Notes under the pieces: generated by a model | Told to the model about the DNA's origin: nothing | The model's database searches: none | The model's input: only the letters and a program-made list of their open reading frames with translations | Assembly: GCA_016791465.1 (NCBI GenBank) | Contig: JAEUWE010000417.1 | Span: 1 to 7,277 of the forward strand | DNA length: 7,277 bases | Direction of reading: 5' to 3' | Source of the DNA: Pseudobdellovibrionaceae bacterium | Lineage (GTDB): Bacteria > Bdellovibrionota > Bdellovibrionia > Bdellovibrionales > JAMPXM01 | Translations under genes and position numbers: made by a program | Part shown: one piece after another, positions 1 to 5,759 of the stretch | Layout of the letters: every line of letters starts with the position of its first letter | Position numbering within the stretch: position 1 is the stretch's first letter

Positions 1-483
1 GGTCTCAAAGAGTTCACCGATATCCGCACCGGCAAGAAAGTAAAACGTCCATTCTACACGGGGCTCACTTGTCACCGTGTGATCAAAGGATTTCTCATTC
101 AGTGCGGCTGCCCCTTCGGCAATGGTCGCGGTGGACCGGGATACTCCGAGCGCGATGAAGTCTCTTCATTTGTGAAAATCGATCGCCCGGGTCTTGTCGT
201 GATGGCACCGCAAGTCGGAGAGGCGGCTGGCGTTCGAAAGTACGTGAGAAACTCAAACGGGAGTCAGTTTTTTATTTCGTTGGGCCCAATGCCCGAGCTT
301 GACGGTCAAGCCACAATCATCGGCGAAATTTCTTCGGGTATGGATTCAATCAGGCGCATTGCCTCGACCCCGACAGGCCCCACAGATCGCCCTATTAAGA
401 AGGTGATTATTTTCTCGGTCGACCCCGACGCCGCGACCACCTCCGATATGCCAGCTCCAGGGGTCGATCCGTTCAAGAACTAG
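1..483 (+). CDS. Cyclophilin-type peptidyl-prolyl cis-trans isomerase, 5' end missing
   Basis: The frame is open from the first base, so this is the last 160 codons of a longer gene; an internal GTG at 79 is not the real start. Cyclophilins interconvert cis and trans X-Pro bonds and help proteins fold. Family landmarks, numbered from the first visible codon, are KRPFYTGLTCHRVIKGFLIQ (residues 15-34), the glycine-rich GNGRGGPGY (40-48), NSNGSQFFISLG (84-95), LDG (100-102) and the closing RPIKKVIIFSV. R26, F31 and Q34 match the catalytic and binding positions R55, F60 and Q63 of human CypA. Oddities: the Phe before HRV is Cys (C24), with further Cys at 35 and 37; the loop between MA and NGSQFF is about ten residues longer than usual; and the position of CypA Trp121 holds Glu (E99). 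Whether the protein is exported cannot be judged because the N-terminus is missing. Family is certain; cellular role is not. Confidence 0.95.
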   Translation, partial: GLKEFTDIRTGKKVKRPFYTGLTCHRVIKGFLIQCGCPFGNGRGGPGYSERDEVSSFVKIDRPGLVVMAPQVGEAAGVRKYVRNSNGSQFFISLGPMPELDGQATIIGEISSGMDSIRRIASTPTGPTDRPIKKVIIFSVDPDAATTSDMPAPGVDPFKN

Positions 484-496
484 ACACGCTAGTGTC
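483..496 (+). other. Small stem-loop at the stop codon of the cyclophilin gene
   Basis: GACAC (483-487) can pair with GTGTC (492-496) around the four-base loop GCTA, starting on the last base of the stop codon. The stem has only 5 bp and is followed by ccttct rather than a T-run, so it is a poor intrinsic terminator at best. It is recorded because no better terminator is seen in the 200-base spacer. Confidence 0.25.
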
Positions 497-539
497 CTTC
501 TACGGCTCCAGGCGCAAAAACGGCATACTCTGTCTGTCT

Positions 540-551
540 AAGGCGCGCCTT
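540..551. promoter_or_regulatory. 12-base perfect palindrome, possible operator
   Basis: AAGGCGCGCCTT reads identically on both strands and lies about 30 bases upstream of the AT-rich promoter-like stretch before the large exported-protein gene. With no loop it is more plausible as a dimer-binding DNA site than as an RNA hairpin. No regulator is identified, and a 12-base palindrome can arise by chance, so the regulatory reading is inference. Confidence 0.22.
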
Positions 552-558
552 TGAGGCT

Positions 559-587
559 CATAACTATTTGTTTTTACTTGATATTAT
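559..587 (+). promoter_or_regulatory. Possible promoter of the large exported-protein gene
   Basis: The stretch from about 560 to 591 is the most AT-rich part of this spacer and contains TATTAT (582-587), a good -10 match. At the usual 16-18 base spacing the -35 position holds only weak matches such as ATAACT (560-565). Transcription would start near 594, giving a leader of about 90 bases before the ATG at 684. The -10 is visible; the rest is inference. Confidence 0.28.
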
Positions 588-672
588 TTATTGCCGCAAC
601 GGATAGCCCACGTCGCCTTACGGCCCTAGTCCTGCACTGAACAGCCCTTGAAAGCGCCAATCTGCGCATTTC

Positions 673-677
673 GGAGG
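673..677 (+). promoter_or_regulatory. Ribosome binding site that fixes the start at 684
   Basis: GGAGG lies 6 bases before the ATG at 684, a near-ideal Shine-Dalgarno arrangement. An in-frame TTG at 648 would add 12 residues but has no such site. The ATG also puts a basic residue and hydrophobic core near the N-terminus, as expected for a signal peptide. Confidence 0.85.
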
Positions 678-683
678 CCGACC

Positions 684-3600
684 ATGTCGTCAATTCAGCG
701 CCAAGCTCAACGAGTGATCACAGCTTCGCTCGCACTGTCTATGCTGACATCGGTGTCCGCTGGTCCTCTCGCACAGGCGCAATCCACGCCATCCGACTCT
801 GTCCGCATTGGTGCCGTTCGCATGCCCGACACCAAAGAGCTTGTCGAGTTCAGCTTTCAGCCAACTCCTCCCGAGAAACTTAAACAGATCACACTCGCCA
901 AAATGCGGACCGACCTGGAGCGCCAGGTATCGTCCATTTGCAGCTCTGGCAAAAAGATCTCAGCCGGCGATATCGTGATGGATTTTGGAGTGGAGTTCGC
1001 CGCATTTTCCACCGCGGTCAGCCTCAACAGTCAGATTCACACCGAGAATGACCCGGCCGCTCTTAAACACATGGTGGAGAGCCAATTCTTGGACCCAATG
1101 TCCTACGCTAGCTTCGCCGCGTTTCTTGCCGGAAGCAAAGGCATGCATTCGCTATTACAGGCCGCAGGCGCCGCTTACGACCCATGTCGCATGATGAAGG
1201 CGGGGCGCTTTGCCGATCGCCGCCTACAAACTCCACCACGCACCGAAGTTAAAACTCGCCAAACTTATATCAAGGCCGACGTTGTTGACGGCAAAACTGG
1301 AAAGTCATTTGCCCAGATGAATATCCCTGGACGAGTCGAGCGGTTTGCCGAGATGAAGCCCGACACGTTCAATACACGTGTGCAGTACATTCCAGAAGGC
1401 CCGACACGCTTCCAAAAGCTCTTTAGCCCAATGATGGGACCTCTTGGTCTCGGCGCCGGACTTTTCTTGAGCAACATCGTCCACGAACTCGCCACTGATC
1501 CCGATCTCGCACTCTGCTCAAAGTCTAAAGTCAGCGCATCGGTGCCTGCTGATCAGGCCGCCGCCGCCTGCGAGAAAGCCTGGGAAAACTGGAAGCTTTC
1601 AAAGAAGGCTCTCGACTACACTCCCGATATCTTATCGATGGGGCTGGCTTCGCTCGCACAGGCCTATGTTGTAAACAAATTCATTTTTCAAAAAGCGATA
1701 CAACCCGTCTTGAATCAAGCTCCAGGGATCGCCCACGCAGCTGCACAGAAAGCTGGCGTCAAAGTCGCAACAACAGAGGTCGTCACTAACTATCTCGGCG
1801 AACGCGCGGTCCTCCCGCTGGATCCAAAGAACTACTCCGCACGTGTAATCAAGAAAGGCGCTGAGCGCTACGTACCAGTTGTCTTGCGCGGCTTCCGATT
1901 CGCCGGAGCTCTCGGTGGAGCTCTGTCTGGTACAGGCGGACGGATTCTCACCAGTGCTGTCAATATCGCGATCTTCATGGAGATCGTTCATCCTATCACG
2001 CCAATGATCAAACAGCCTTTCGAGCGCCGTCGACAAGGTACCGACATCACCAGCACAACGAACGAACTGATCAATGAGATCGCGCGGGCCGAAGCCAATC
2101 AATGGAACTGGAAACCACGCCCCGAATCTGACTTCTGCCCAGACGTCTATGCTATCGATGGCGATATGGCCTCAATGTATCTCGACGGCGGCTCTGGGTT
2201 CTGTTCAGCCCCCGAACAGATATCACCGTCCGTCGCACTGAAAAAACTCGGTGAGAAGAATAAAAAGTGGCGCGAGTTTGTTCTTCAAGAGCCTTTGCTC
2301 GCCCATAAGAACTGGACCGACTATTCGTCACGATTCGTCACAGCGTATGGCAACGCCTACAATTTCTATAGCGACATCCTTACTCATCTTAACTTCCAAA
2401 AGTTTGATCCAACAGCTGAGACGGAGCCGAGCAATCTCTTCGTCGCGCATCCTTTCTTTGGAATTGAGTCCGTCAACGCCGGTGAGAACGAGAACGCGAG
2501 AGAGAAAGCGATCGTCGAGGCTCGAACTTGGCTTGAGAGCTATCTGCGAAATCCTGAAAAAGTTAAGTCGACGCAGAAGTCGTCTCTTACCGACCTCTAC
2601 CGTATTCTCCGCGGTCTCAAAGCAACCGATATGTCGATCCCTCTCAAAACGATCGCGCCTCAGGCTGTTGGCTTCCGTGCAATGGACAAGCTTTCAGAAA
2701 ACGAGCGCGCGGCCGTGGAAGCCAATGCACGTTCAGGGGCGTTAGCGGATGCAATCCGGCTCTTGCGCTCAAATCTGGCAACCAATCGCCTCTACTCCGA
2801 TCAAAATGTACCCTTCCCATCGACCGCCTACGAGCGTCAGGCCGAAGGCAATCCCTTCATGAAGCTCCGCCTTCTTCTGGGTAACCCCGATCCGCAACCA
2901 GAGGGACTCGCGTACCTCAAGAAATTCAACGAAGACCCTGTTCATATCGCCCCTGACTCACAACACCCAGACGGAATTGGCCGTGCACGCACGTCGACGG
3001 TCACCGACTATCTCTTGGCGAGCATGGTCTGTGGTCCCGAGGTTGAGAGCTCGGCAAGCGCCATGAAGGTGATCGATAATCAAAAGTCTGAGAGTTATCT
3101 CAAATCCCTCTTCAGCCATCTCTGGGTCACCGGGAAAATGGCGACCAATGCACGTACCAGCGCGGTCGTCGTCGATCAGCCTATCGATCAAATTCCAGTT
3201 TCGCTTCCCGAGGCCAGCATGATCCGTCCCGGGAAAAACGACGGTACCATTTTCTCAGAATGGAAATCAGTTCGTGTCGACTTTCACCCACCTCGAATTA
3301 TTAAGAACCTCGGCACAAACTTCTGCGACTCAATCCCGCAGAATCTCAATCGCGATAAAGCTTTCTTCAATATTCACGAAGGTCAGTGGAATGTCGGCGG
3401 CGAACGCGTGACGGGTTTCCTTAATCTCGTCAAGAAGCACGTTCGCGACTCGATGATGTATCAGGCTATGCCCGCCGATAAAATGGCGCAATGGGATGAT
3501 CCATTCCAGGCGTGGTGGCAGCGCAATATCGAGCCCTCAATCAAAGCGGCCGTCACTCGCATTCGTGGCAATTACCGTGACCTCCTTGTGACCAAGTACA

Positions 3601-4070
3601 TTCCATCGATGCTCAGCAAAGAAACCAAAACTTATGGTGGACGCACCTTCCCACTTGGAGCCCTCGAGTCCATGCGCCAAGAAGCGAAGTTCAATCTCCT
3701 CATCATCGGTAAAACACTCACCGGAGACAAAAAGACAGTCTCTGATCTCGCCGAGCAGTTGATGGCCGATCTCGATCAAATGGGCGCGATCGCGACCGAT
3801 CTTTCTGTCATGGAGAAGAAAGGCAGTCAGTCGCAGGCGCAGTACAATGAAGTCAAAGCTCGCTACGCGACGACCTTAAAGCTTATCGCTGAACTCCCCG
3901 GCAGCCTCTTTACCGTTGCAAAAGACTCTTCGAAGGAAAAGGCGCCTGTTTCCAATCTCGACGACCGCGCCCAAATCCAACAGGCCGCATTCCAGAACCT
4001 CGAGGGTCTTATCGAAGAAATGGACTCGTATTTTGGATTGGTTCGCGGTGTTCAGGTGGTTGGCCAATAG
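684..4070 (+). CDS. Large predicted exported protein of unknown function, 1128 residues
   Basis: I do not recognise a family. The N-terminus looks like a Sec signal peptide: basic residues at 5-10 (RQAQR), a hydrophobic run ITASLALSMLTSVSA, and candidate cleavage after VSA (about residue 27) or AQA (about 32). The mature part has exactly eight cysteines, at 86, 168, 278, 296, 485, 507, 783 and 881, an even number compatible with disulfides in an oxidising compartment. Hydrophobic Gly/Ala-rich stretches lie at about 252-266, 320-337 and 404-438; they might be buried helices or membrane-contacting segments. The last part, about 1017-1080, is rich in charged helix formers and may be a coiled coil. 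I see no protease, glycosidase or nucleotide-binding motif. It stands alone, with 200 bases before and 339 bases after it. The frame is intact over its whole length. Export is a good inference; function and final location (periplasm, outer membrane or outside) are unknown. Confidence 0.9.
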   Translation: MSSIQRQAQRVITASLALSMLTSVSAGPLAQAQSTPSDSVRIGAVRMPDTKELVEFSFQPTPPEKLKQITLAKMRTDLERQVSSICSSGKKISAGDIVMDFGVEFAAFSTAVSLNSQIHTENDPAALKHMVESQFLDPMSYASFAAFLAGSKGMHSLLQAAGAAYDPCRMMKAGRFADRRLQTPPRTEVKTRQTYIKADVVDGKTGKSFAQMNIPGRVERFAEMKPDTFNTRVQYIPEGPTRFQKLFSPMMGPLGLGAGLFLSNIVHELATDPDLALCSKSKVSASVPADQAAAACEKAWENWKLSKKALDYTPDILSMGLASLAQAYVVNKFIFQKAIQPVLNQAPGIAHAAAQKAGVKVATTEVVTNYLGERAVLPLDPKNYSARVIKKGAERYVPVVLRGFRFAGALGGALSGTGGRILTSAVNIAIFMEIVHPITPMIKQPFERRRQGTDITSTTNELINEIARAEANQWNWKPRPESDFCPDVYAIDGDMASMYLDGGSGFCSAPEQISPSVALKKLGEKNKKWREFVLQEPLLAHKNWTDYSSRFVTAYGNAYNFYSDILTHLNFQKFDPTAETEPSNLFVAHPFFGIESVNAGENENAREKAIVEARTWLESYLRNPEKVKSTQKSSLTDLYRILRGLKATDMSIPLKTIAPQAVGFRAMDKLSENERAAVEANARSGALADAIRLLRSNLATNRLYSDQNVPFPSTAYERQAEGNPFMKLRLLLGNPDPQPEGLAYLKKFNEDPVHIAPDSQHPDGIGRARTSTVTDYLLASMVCGPEVESSASAMKVIDNQKSESYLKSLFSHLWVTGKMATNARTSAVVVDQPIDQIPVSLPEASMIRPGKNDGTIFSEWKSVRVDFHPPRIIKNLGTNFCDSIPQNLNRDKAFFNIHEGQWNVGGERVTGFLNLVKKHVRDSMMYQAMPADKMAQWDDPFQAWWQRNIEPSIKAAVTRIRGNYRDLLVTKYIPSMLSKETKTYGGRTFPLGALESMRQEAKFNLLIIGKTLTGDKKTVSDLAEQLMADLDQMGAIATDLSVMEKKGSQSQAQYNEVKARYATTLKLIAELPGSLFTVAKDSSKEKAPVSNLDDRAQIQQAAFQNLEGLIEEMDSYFGLVRGVQVVGQ

Positions 4071-4151
4071 TCGGCCCAGAACTTGAATAAACAGCGTGAG
4101 TAGAGCGATGAAATGAAAGGAATCTCCGAACTGGCAAAATGGGCATGAAAC

Positions 4152-4193
4152 TATTCTCTGGCGAAATGCAATCAAGTGAGAGCCCAGAGAGTG
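4152..4193 (+). other. Stem-loop A in the intergenic gap
   Basis: TATTCTCTGG (4152-4161) pairs with CCAGAGAGTG (4184-4193), ten pairs including two G-U wobbles, around a 22-base loop. It is not followed by a T-run, so it is unlikely to be an intrinsic terminator. The pairing is visible; any role in mRNA stability, as a small RNA or in regulation is inference. Confidence 0.4.
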
Positions 4194-4199
4194 ATTAGA

Positions 4200-4261
4200 C
4201 CCCGGCAAGCCAGTGCAGTAATAGGAACGAATACAGAGGTTCCTATTTGTGCCAAATCGGG
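4200..4261 (+). other. Stem-loop B, extended hairpin in the intergenic gap
   Basis: The core is a perfect 9-bp stem, AATAGGAAC (4220-4228) with GTTCCTATT (4239-4247), around a ten-base loop. The helix can be extended outward by GGCA (4204-4207) with TGCC (4250-4253) and CCC (4201-4203) with GGG (4259-4261), across internal loops. A T-run is absent on both strands, which argues against an intrinsic terminator. It does not match a riboswitch class that I recognise. Confidence 0.45.
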
Positions 4262-4383
4262 TTCTCAAACGGGAATACGATTTAGCAAGAGTGCGAAACG
4301 GTAACGAAATCGAGCGAAAAGCGGCGCAGGCAAGGCCCGAAAAAGGCACTGCCAACACTGCAAAGCTCAAAAAGATAACAGAT

Positions 4384-4404
4384 AGGTTTTTAACCTCGAG
4401 GAGG
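4384..4404 (+). promoter_or_regulatory. Strong ribosome binding site with adjacent hairpin
   Basis: AGGAGG (4399-4404) sits 5 bases before the ATG at 4410, an excellent Shine-Dalgarno sequence that settles this start. Directly upstream, AGGTT (4384-4388) can pair with AACCT (4392-4396) around TTT. In an alternative fold, CCTC (4394-4397) can pair with GAGG (4401-4404), which would cover the ribosome binding site. The two folds exclude each other because they share bases 4394-4396. The site is clear; the switching idea is speculative because both stems are short. Confidence 0.75.
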
Positions 4405-4409
4405 AAGTA

Positions 4410-5048
4410 ATGAAGAAATCAGCACTCGTCGCAATGGCGGCAGTCATGGTTGTAGGTCCGATCGCAGCAAACGCGGCAGGTGCACGCGAAGCTCGCCCCC
4501 GTGCTGCTGTTGAGCGCGACGTTCGTGAAGCTGGTCGCGGTGCACGCGAAGCTGGCCGTGGCGGTCAAGCCAACGTACAAGTCACAGAAGCCGTGAACGC
4601 TCTGCACGAAGCTCGCATTCTTCCTCGCCTGAACCCAGAGCAGAAGAGCCAGCTCGAGGCGAACTTGGCGAAAAGCCCTGAGATGCTCGACACGGTTAAC
4701 AAATTGAGCCGTCTCGCCAATGGCAACCGCGATCTCTCTGCTGCAGCGATCGAAGGTATGGCCCTCGTAAAGAATCCATCAGACAAGACAGCCGACGCCA
4801 TTGCGGCGCTGATTCCTGATGCACAAATCGAGCAGGCCTACCAGACGCTCGTCACAAAAGCGGCATTGAAAGCCAACTCATGGAACGCGGAAACACAGGC
4901 GAACTTCCTCTTTCTTTTGACAGAAGCCAATGCGCGTATCGCACGCGGATCTTCGGTTAAGGAAGCGATGGAACAAGCAAACGCCGAGCTCGCTCGTGCG
5001 AAAGGTGTTCGTCTCGACGTTAAAGAAATCAATAAGTACTGCCTGTAA
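4410..5048 (+). CDS. Small exported Ala/Arg-rich protein of unknown function, 212 residues
   Basis: I do not recognise the family. Residues 1-22 form a textbook Sec signal peptide: two lysines after Met, a hydrophobic core and ANA before the likely cleavage site, giving a mature protein from about A23. The first mature segment is strongly basic and low in complexity, with A/V-R-E-A-G-R-G repeats at 38-44 and 45-51 and a related AREA at 25-28. From about residue 57 on, the sequence looks like an all-helical domain rich in Ala, Leu, Asn and Glu. The only cysteine is the next-to-last residue (C211). A basic, probably flexible N-terminus joined to a helical domain could bind an acidic partner such as nucleic acid, LPS or another protein, but that is inference. 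A strong ribosome binding site and a perfect terminator suggest high, independent expression. It follows the large exported-protein gene by 339 bases, so a shared job is possible but unproven. Confidence 0.88.
   Translation: MKKSALVAMAAVMVVGPIAANAAGAREARPRAAVERDVREAGRGAREAGRGGQANVQVTEAVNALHEARILPRLNPEQKSQLEANLAKSPEMLDTVNKLSRLANGNRDLSAAAIEGMALVKNPSDKTADAIAALIPDAQIEQAYQTLVTKAALKANSWNAETQANFLFLLTEANARIARGSSVKEAMEQANAELARAKGVRLDVKEINKYCL
4521..4562 (+). repeat. Imperfect 21-base tandem repeat inside the small exported-protein gene
   Basis: Two 21-base units (4521-4541 and 4542-4562) encode VREAGRG and AREAGRG. The third bases of codons differ between units while the residues stay nearly the same. 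A partial copy, GCACGCGAAGCT, occurs at 4482-4493, exactly 60 bases before its match at 4542-4553, so the phase is kept at 20 codons. Confidence 0.8.
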
Positions 5049-5071
5049 GAACAAGCGGTTCTGTTTCACTT

Positions 5072-5109
5072 AAAAACCGGCCTCCAGAGCAATCTGGGGC
5101 CGGTTTTTT
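5072..5109 (+). terminator. Intrinsic terminator after the small exported-protein gene
   Basis: AAAAACCGGCC (5072-5082) plus CCAGA (5084-5088) pair with TCTGG (5093-5097) and GGCCGGTTTTT (5098-5108). There is one bulged T at 5083 and a GCAA tetraloop of the stable GNRA class. Six Ts follow at 5104-5109, and a pyrimidine-rich tract continues beyond. The A-run before the stem could give some termination from the other strand too. A smaller 5-bp hairpin, AGAAC with GTTCT (5048-5062), lies just before it. Confidence 0.95.
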
Positions 5110-5132
5110 CTTTTCTCTTTTGGCCTTAAGAG

Positions 5133-5138
5133 CATAAT
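5133..5138 (+). promoter_or_regulatory. Possible -10 box for a leaderless PAP2 transcript
   Basis: CATAAT (5133-5138) differs from the consensus -10 by one base and ends 6 bases before the GTG at 5145, so transcription would begin at or next to the start codon. No good -35 is present at the right spacing; that position falls in the T/C tract after the terminator. Only 35 bases lie between the terminator and the GTG, so any separate promoter must be here or overlap the terminator. Confidence 0.3.
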
Positions 5139-5144
5139 GAAGCG

Positions 5145-5759
5145 GTGGAACTATCGCCCGACTCGCAGCTCAATTCGCTTTTCGAATTCGACCATTCCAT
5201 TTTCGAGTGGATCAATCAATCGACGACAAATCCCGTCTTCGACGCGATCATGCCGATCATCACCGATCTGCACACCTTTCCACTTTTTTGGCTCGCCCTG
5301 ATCACCTTCATCGGTTTTCTTTTATTTCGAGCCGCCTCTCCTTTGGATCGAAAAATTCTTTTTAAGAAAATCGGCCACTTTGTTCTGGTGACGGGTCTCT
5401 CAATGGCGCTCGCCGATATGATCGCGTACAGAGCCATCAAAGTTTTTGTGCAGCGGCCGCGTCCAGAAGCCGCCGGCCTTGTCGTCACGCTTCGCACGCA
5501 CTCACATTCCGGCTGGTCGTTTCCTTCAAATCATTCGGCCAATATGTTTGCACTTGCTCGAAGCGTACAGTTGATTGCACCCACGGCAACACTCCCCATT
5601 TACGGAGCCTACGCATTTGCAAGCGCCGTCGCTTTTTCACGAGTCTATGTCGGCGTTCACTTCCCCGGCGACACTCTCGCCGGGGGAACGATCGGATGGC
5701 TCTGCGCCACGTTTGTCCATTTTGTGCTCGGCCGACTACGTCGGTGGAGAAGACGCTAG
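5145..5759 (+). CDS. PAP2-superfamily membrane phosphatase
   Basis: This is a 204-residue integral membrane protein with all three motifs of the PAP2/acid phosphatase superfamily: KVFVQRPRP (99-107, consensus Kx6RP), PSNH (127-130, usually PSGH) and SRVYVGVHFPGD (165-176, consensus SRx5Hx3D). H130 and H172 are the expected catalytic histidines, with D176 completing the relay. Hydrophobic segments at about 44-62, 76-98, 134-162 and 180-196 fit a small polytopic enzyme. The C-terminus is highly basic (RLRRWRRR), likely cytoplasmic. Family members dephosphorylate lipid phosphates such as undecaprenyl pyrophosphate, phosphatidic acid or lipid A; which substrate applies here cannot be read from the sequence. 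The GTG start is the first possible one after an in-frame stop at 5127 and has no clear Shine-Dalgarno sequence. An ATG at 5137 is out of frame. The stop codon overlaps that of the convergent neighbour. Confidence 0.92.
   Translation: MELSPDSQLNSLFEFDHSIFEWINQSTTNPVFDAIMPIITDLHTFPLFWLALITFIGFLLFRAASPLDRKILFKKIGHFVLVTGLSMALADMIAYRAIKVFVQRPRPEAAGLVVTLRTHSHSGWSFPSNHSANMFALARSVQLIAPTATLPIYGAYAFASAVAFSRVYVGVHFPGDTLAGGTIGWLCATFVHFVLGRLRRWRRR

Larger units (their letters stand above)
4071..4409. other. 339-base gap without a convincing gene; contains stem-loops
   Basis: This stretch separates the two exported-protein genes. The + strand is purine-rich and has frequent stops in all frames. The long open frame on the - strand here overlaps the end of the large gene and does not look protein-like. 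What it does hold is two strong stem-loops (4152-4193 and 4200-4261) and a small hairpin next to the ribosome binding site of the downstream gene. A promoter for that gene must lie here; the best boxes I see are TACGAT (4276-4281) and GATAAC (4374-4379), both without a convincing -35. No classical terminator for the large gene is visible. Confidence 0.6.

Noticed and set aside
79..483. Complete short gene starting at the GTG at 79
   Set aside because: The upstream codons in the same frame encode conserved cyclophilin sequence (KRPFYTGLTCHR), so the GTG is internal and the gene is cut by the window edge.
648..683. TTG start adding 12 residues to the large exported protein
   Set aside because: No Shine-Dalgarno sequence lies before it, whereas GGAGG is ideally placed before the ATG at 684, and the extension would put extra residues ahead of a normal signal peptide.
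1632..2102. Minus-strand open frame of 156 codons inside the large gene
   Set aside because: It is wholly antisense to a long intact gene and resembles no known protein, as expected for a shadow frame in DNA with strong codon bias.
4220..4247. Intrinsic terminator for the large exported-protein gene
   Set aside because: The 9-bp stem is strong but AT-rich at one end and no T-run follows on either strand; it is also 150 bases after the stop codon.
3876..4370. Minus-strand open frame of 164 codons across the end of the large gene and most of the intergenic gap
   Set aside because: About 40 percent lies antisense to a real gene, its composition is unlike a folded protein, no domain is recognisable, and no clear ribosome binding site was seen. 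It more likely reflects the purine-rich + strand.
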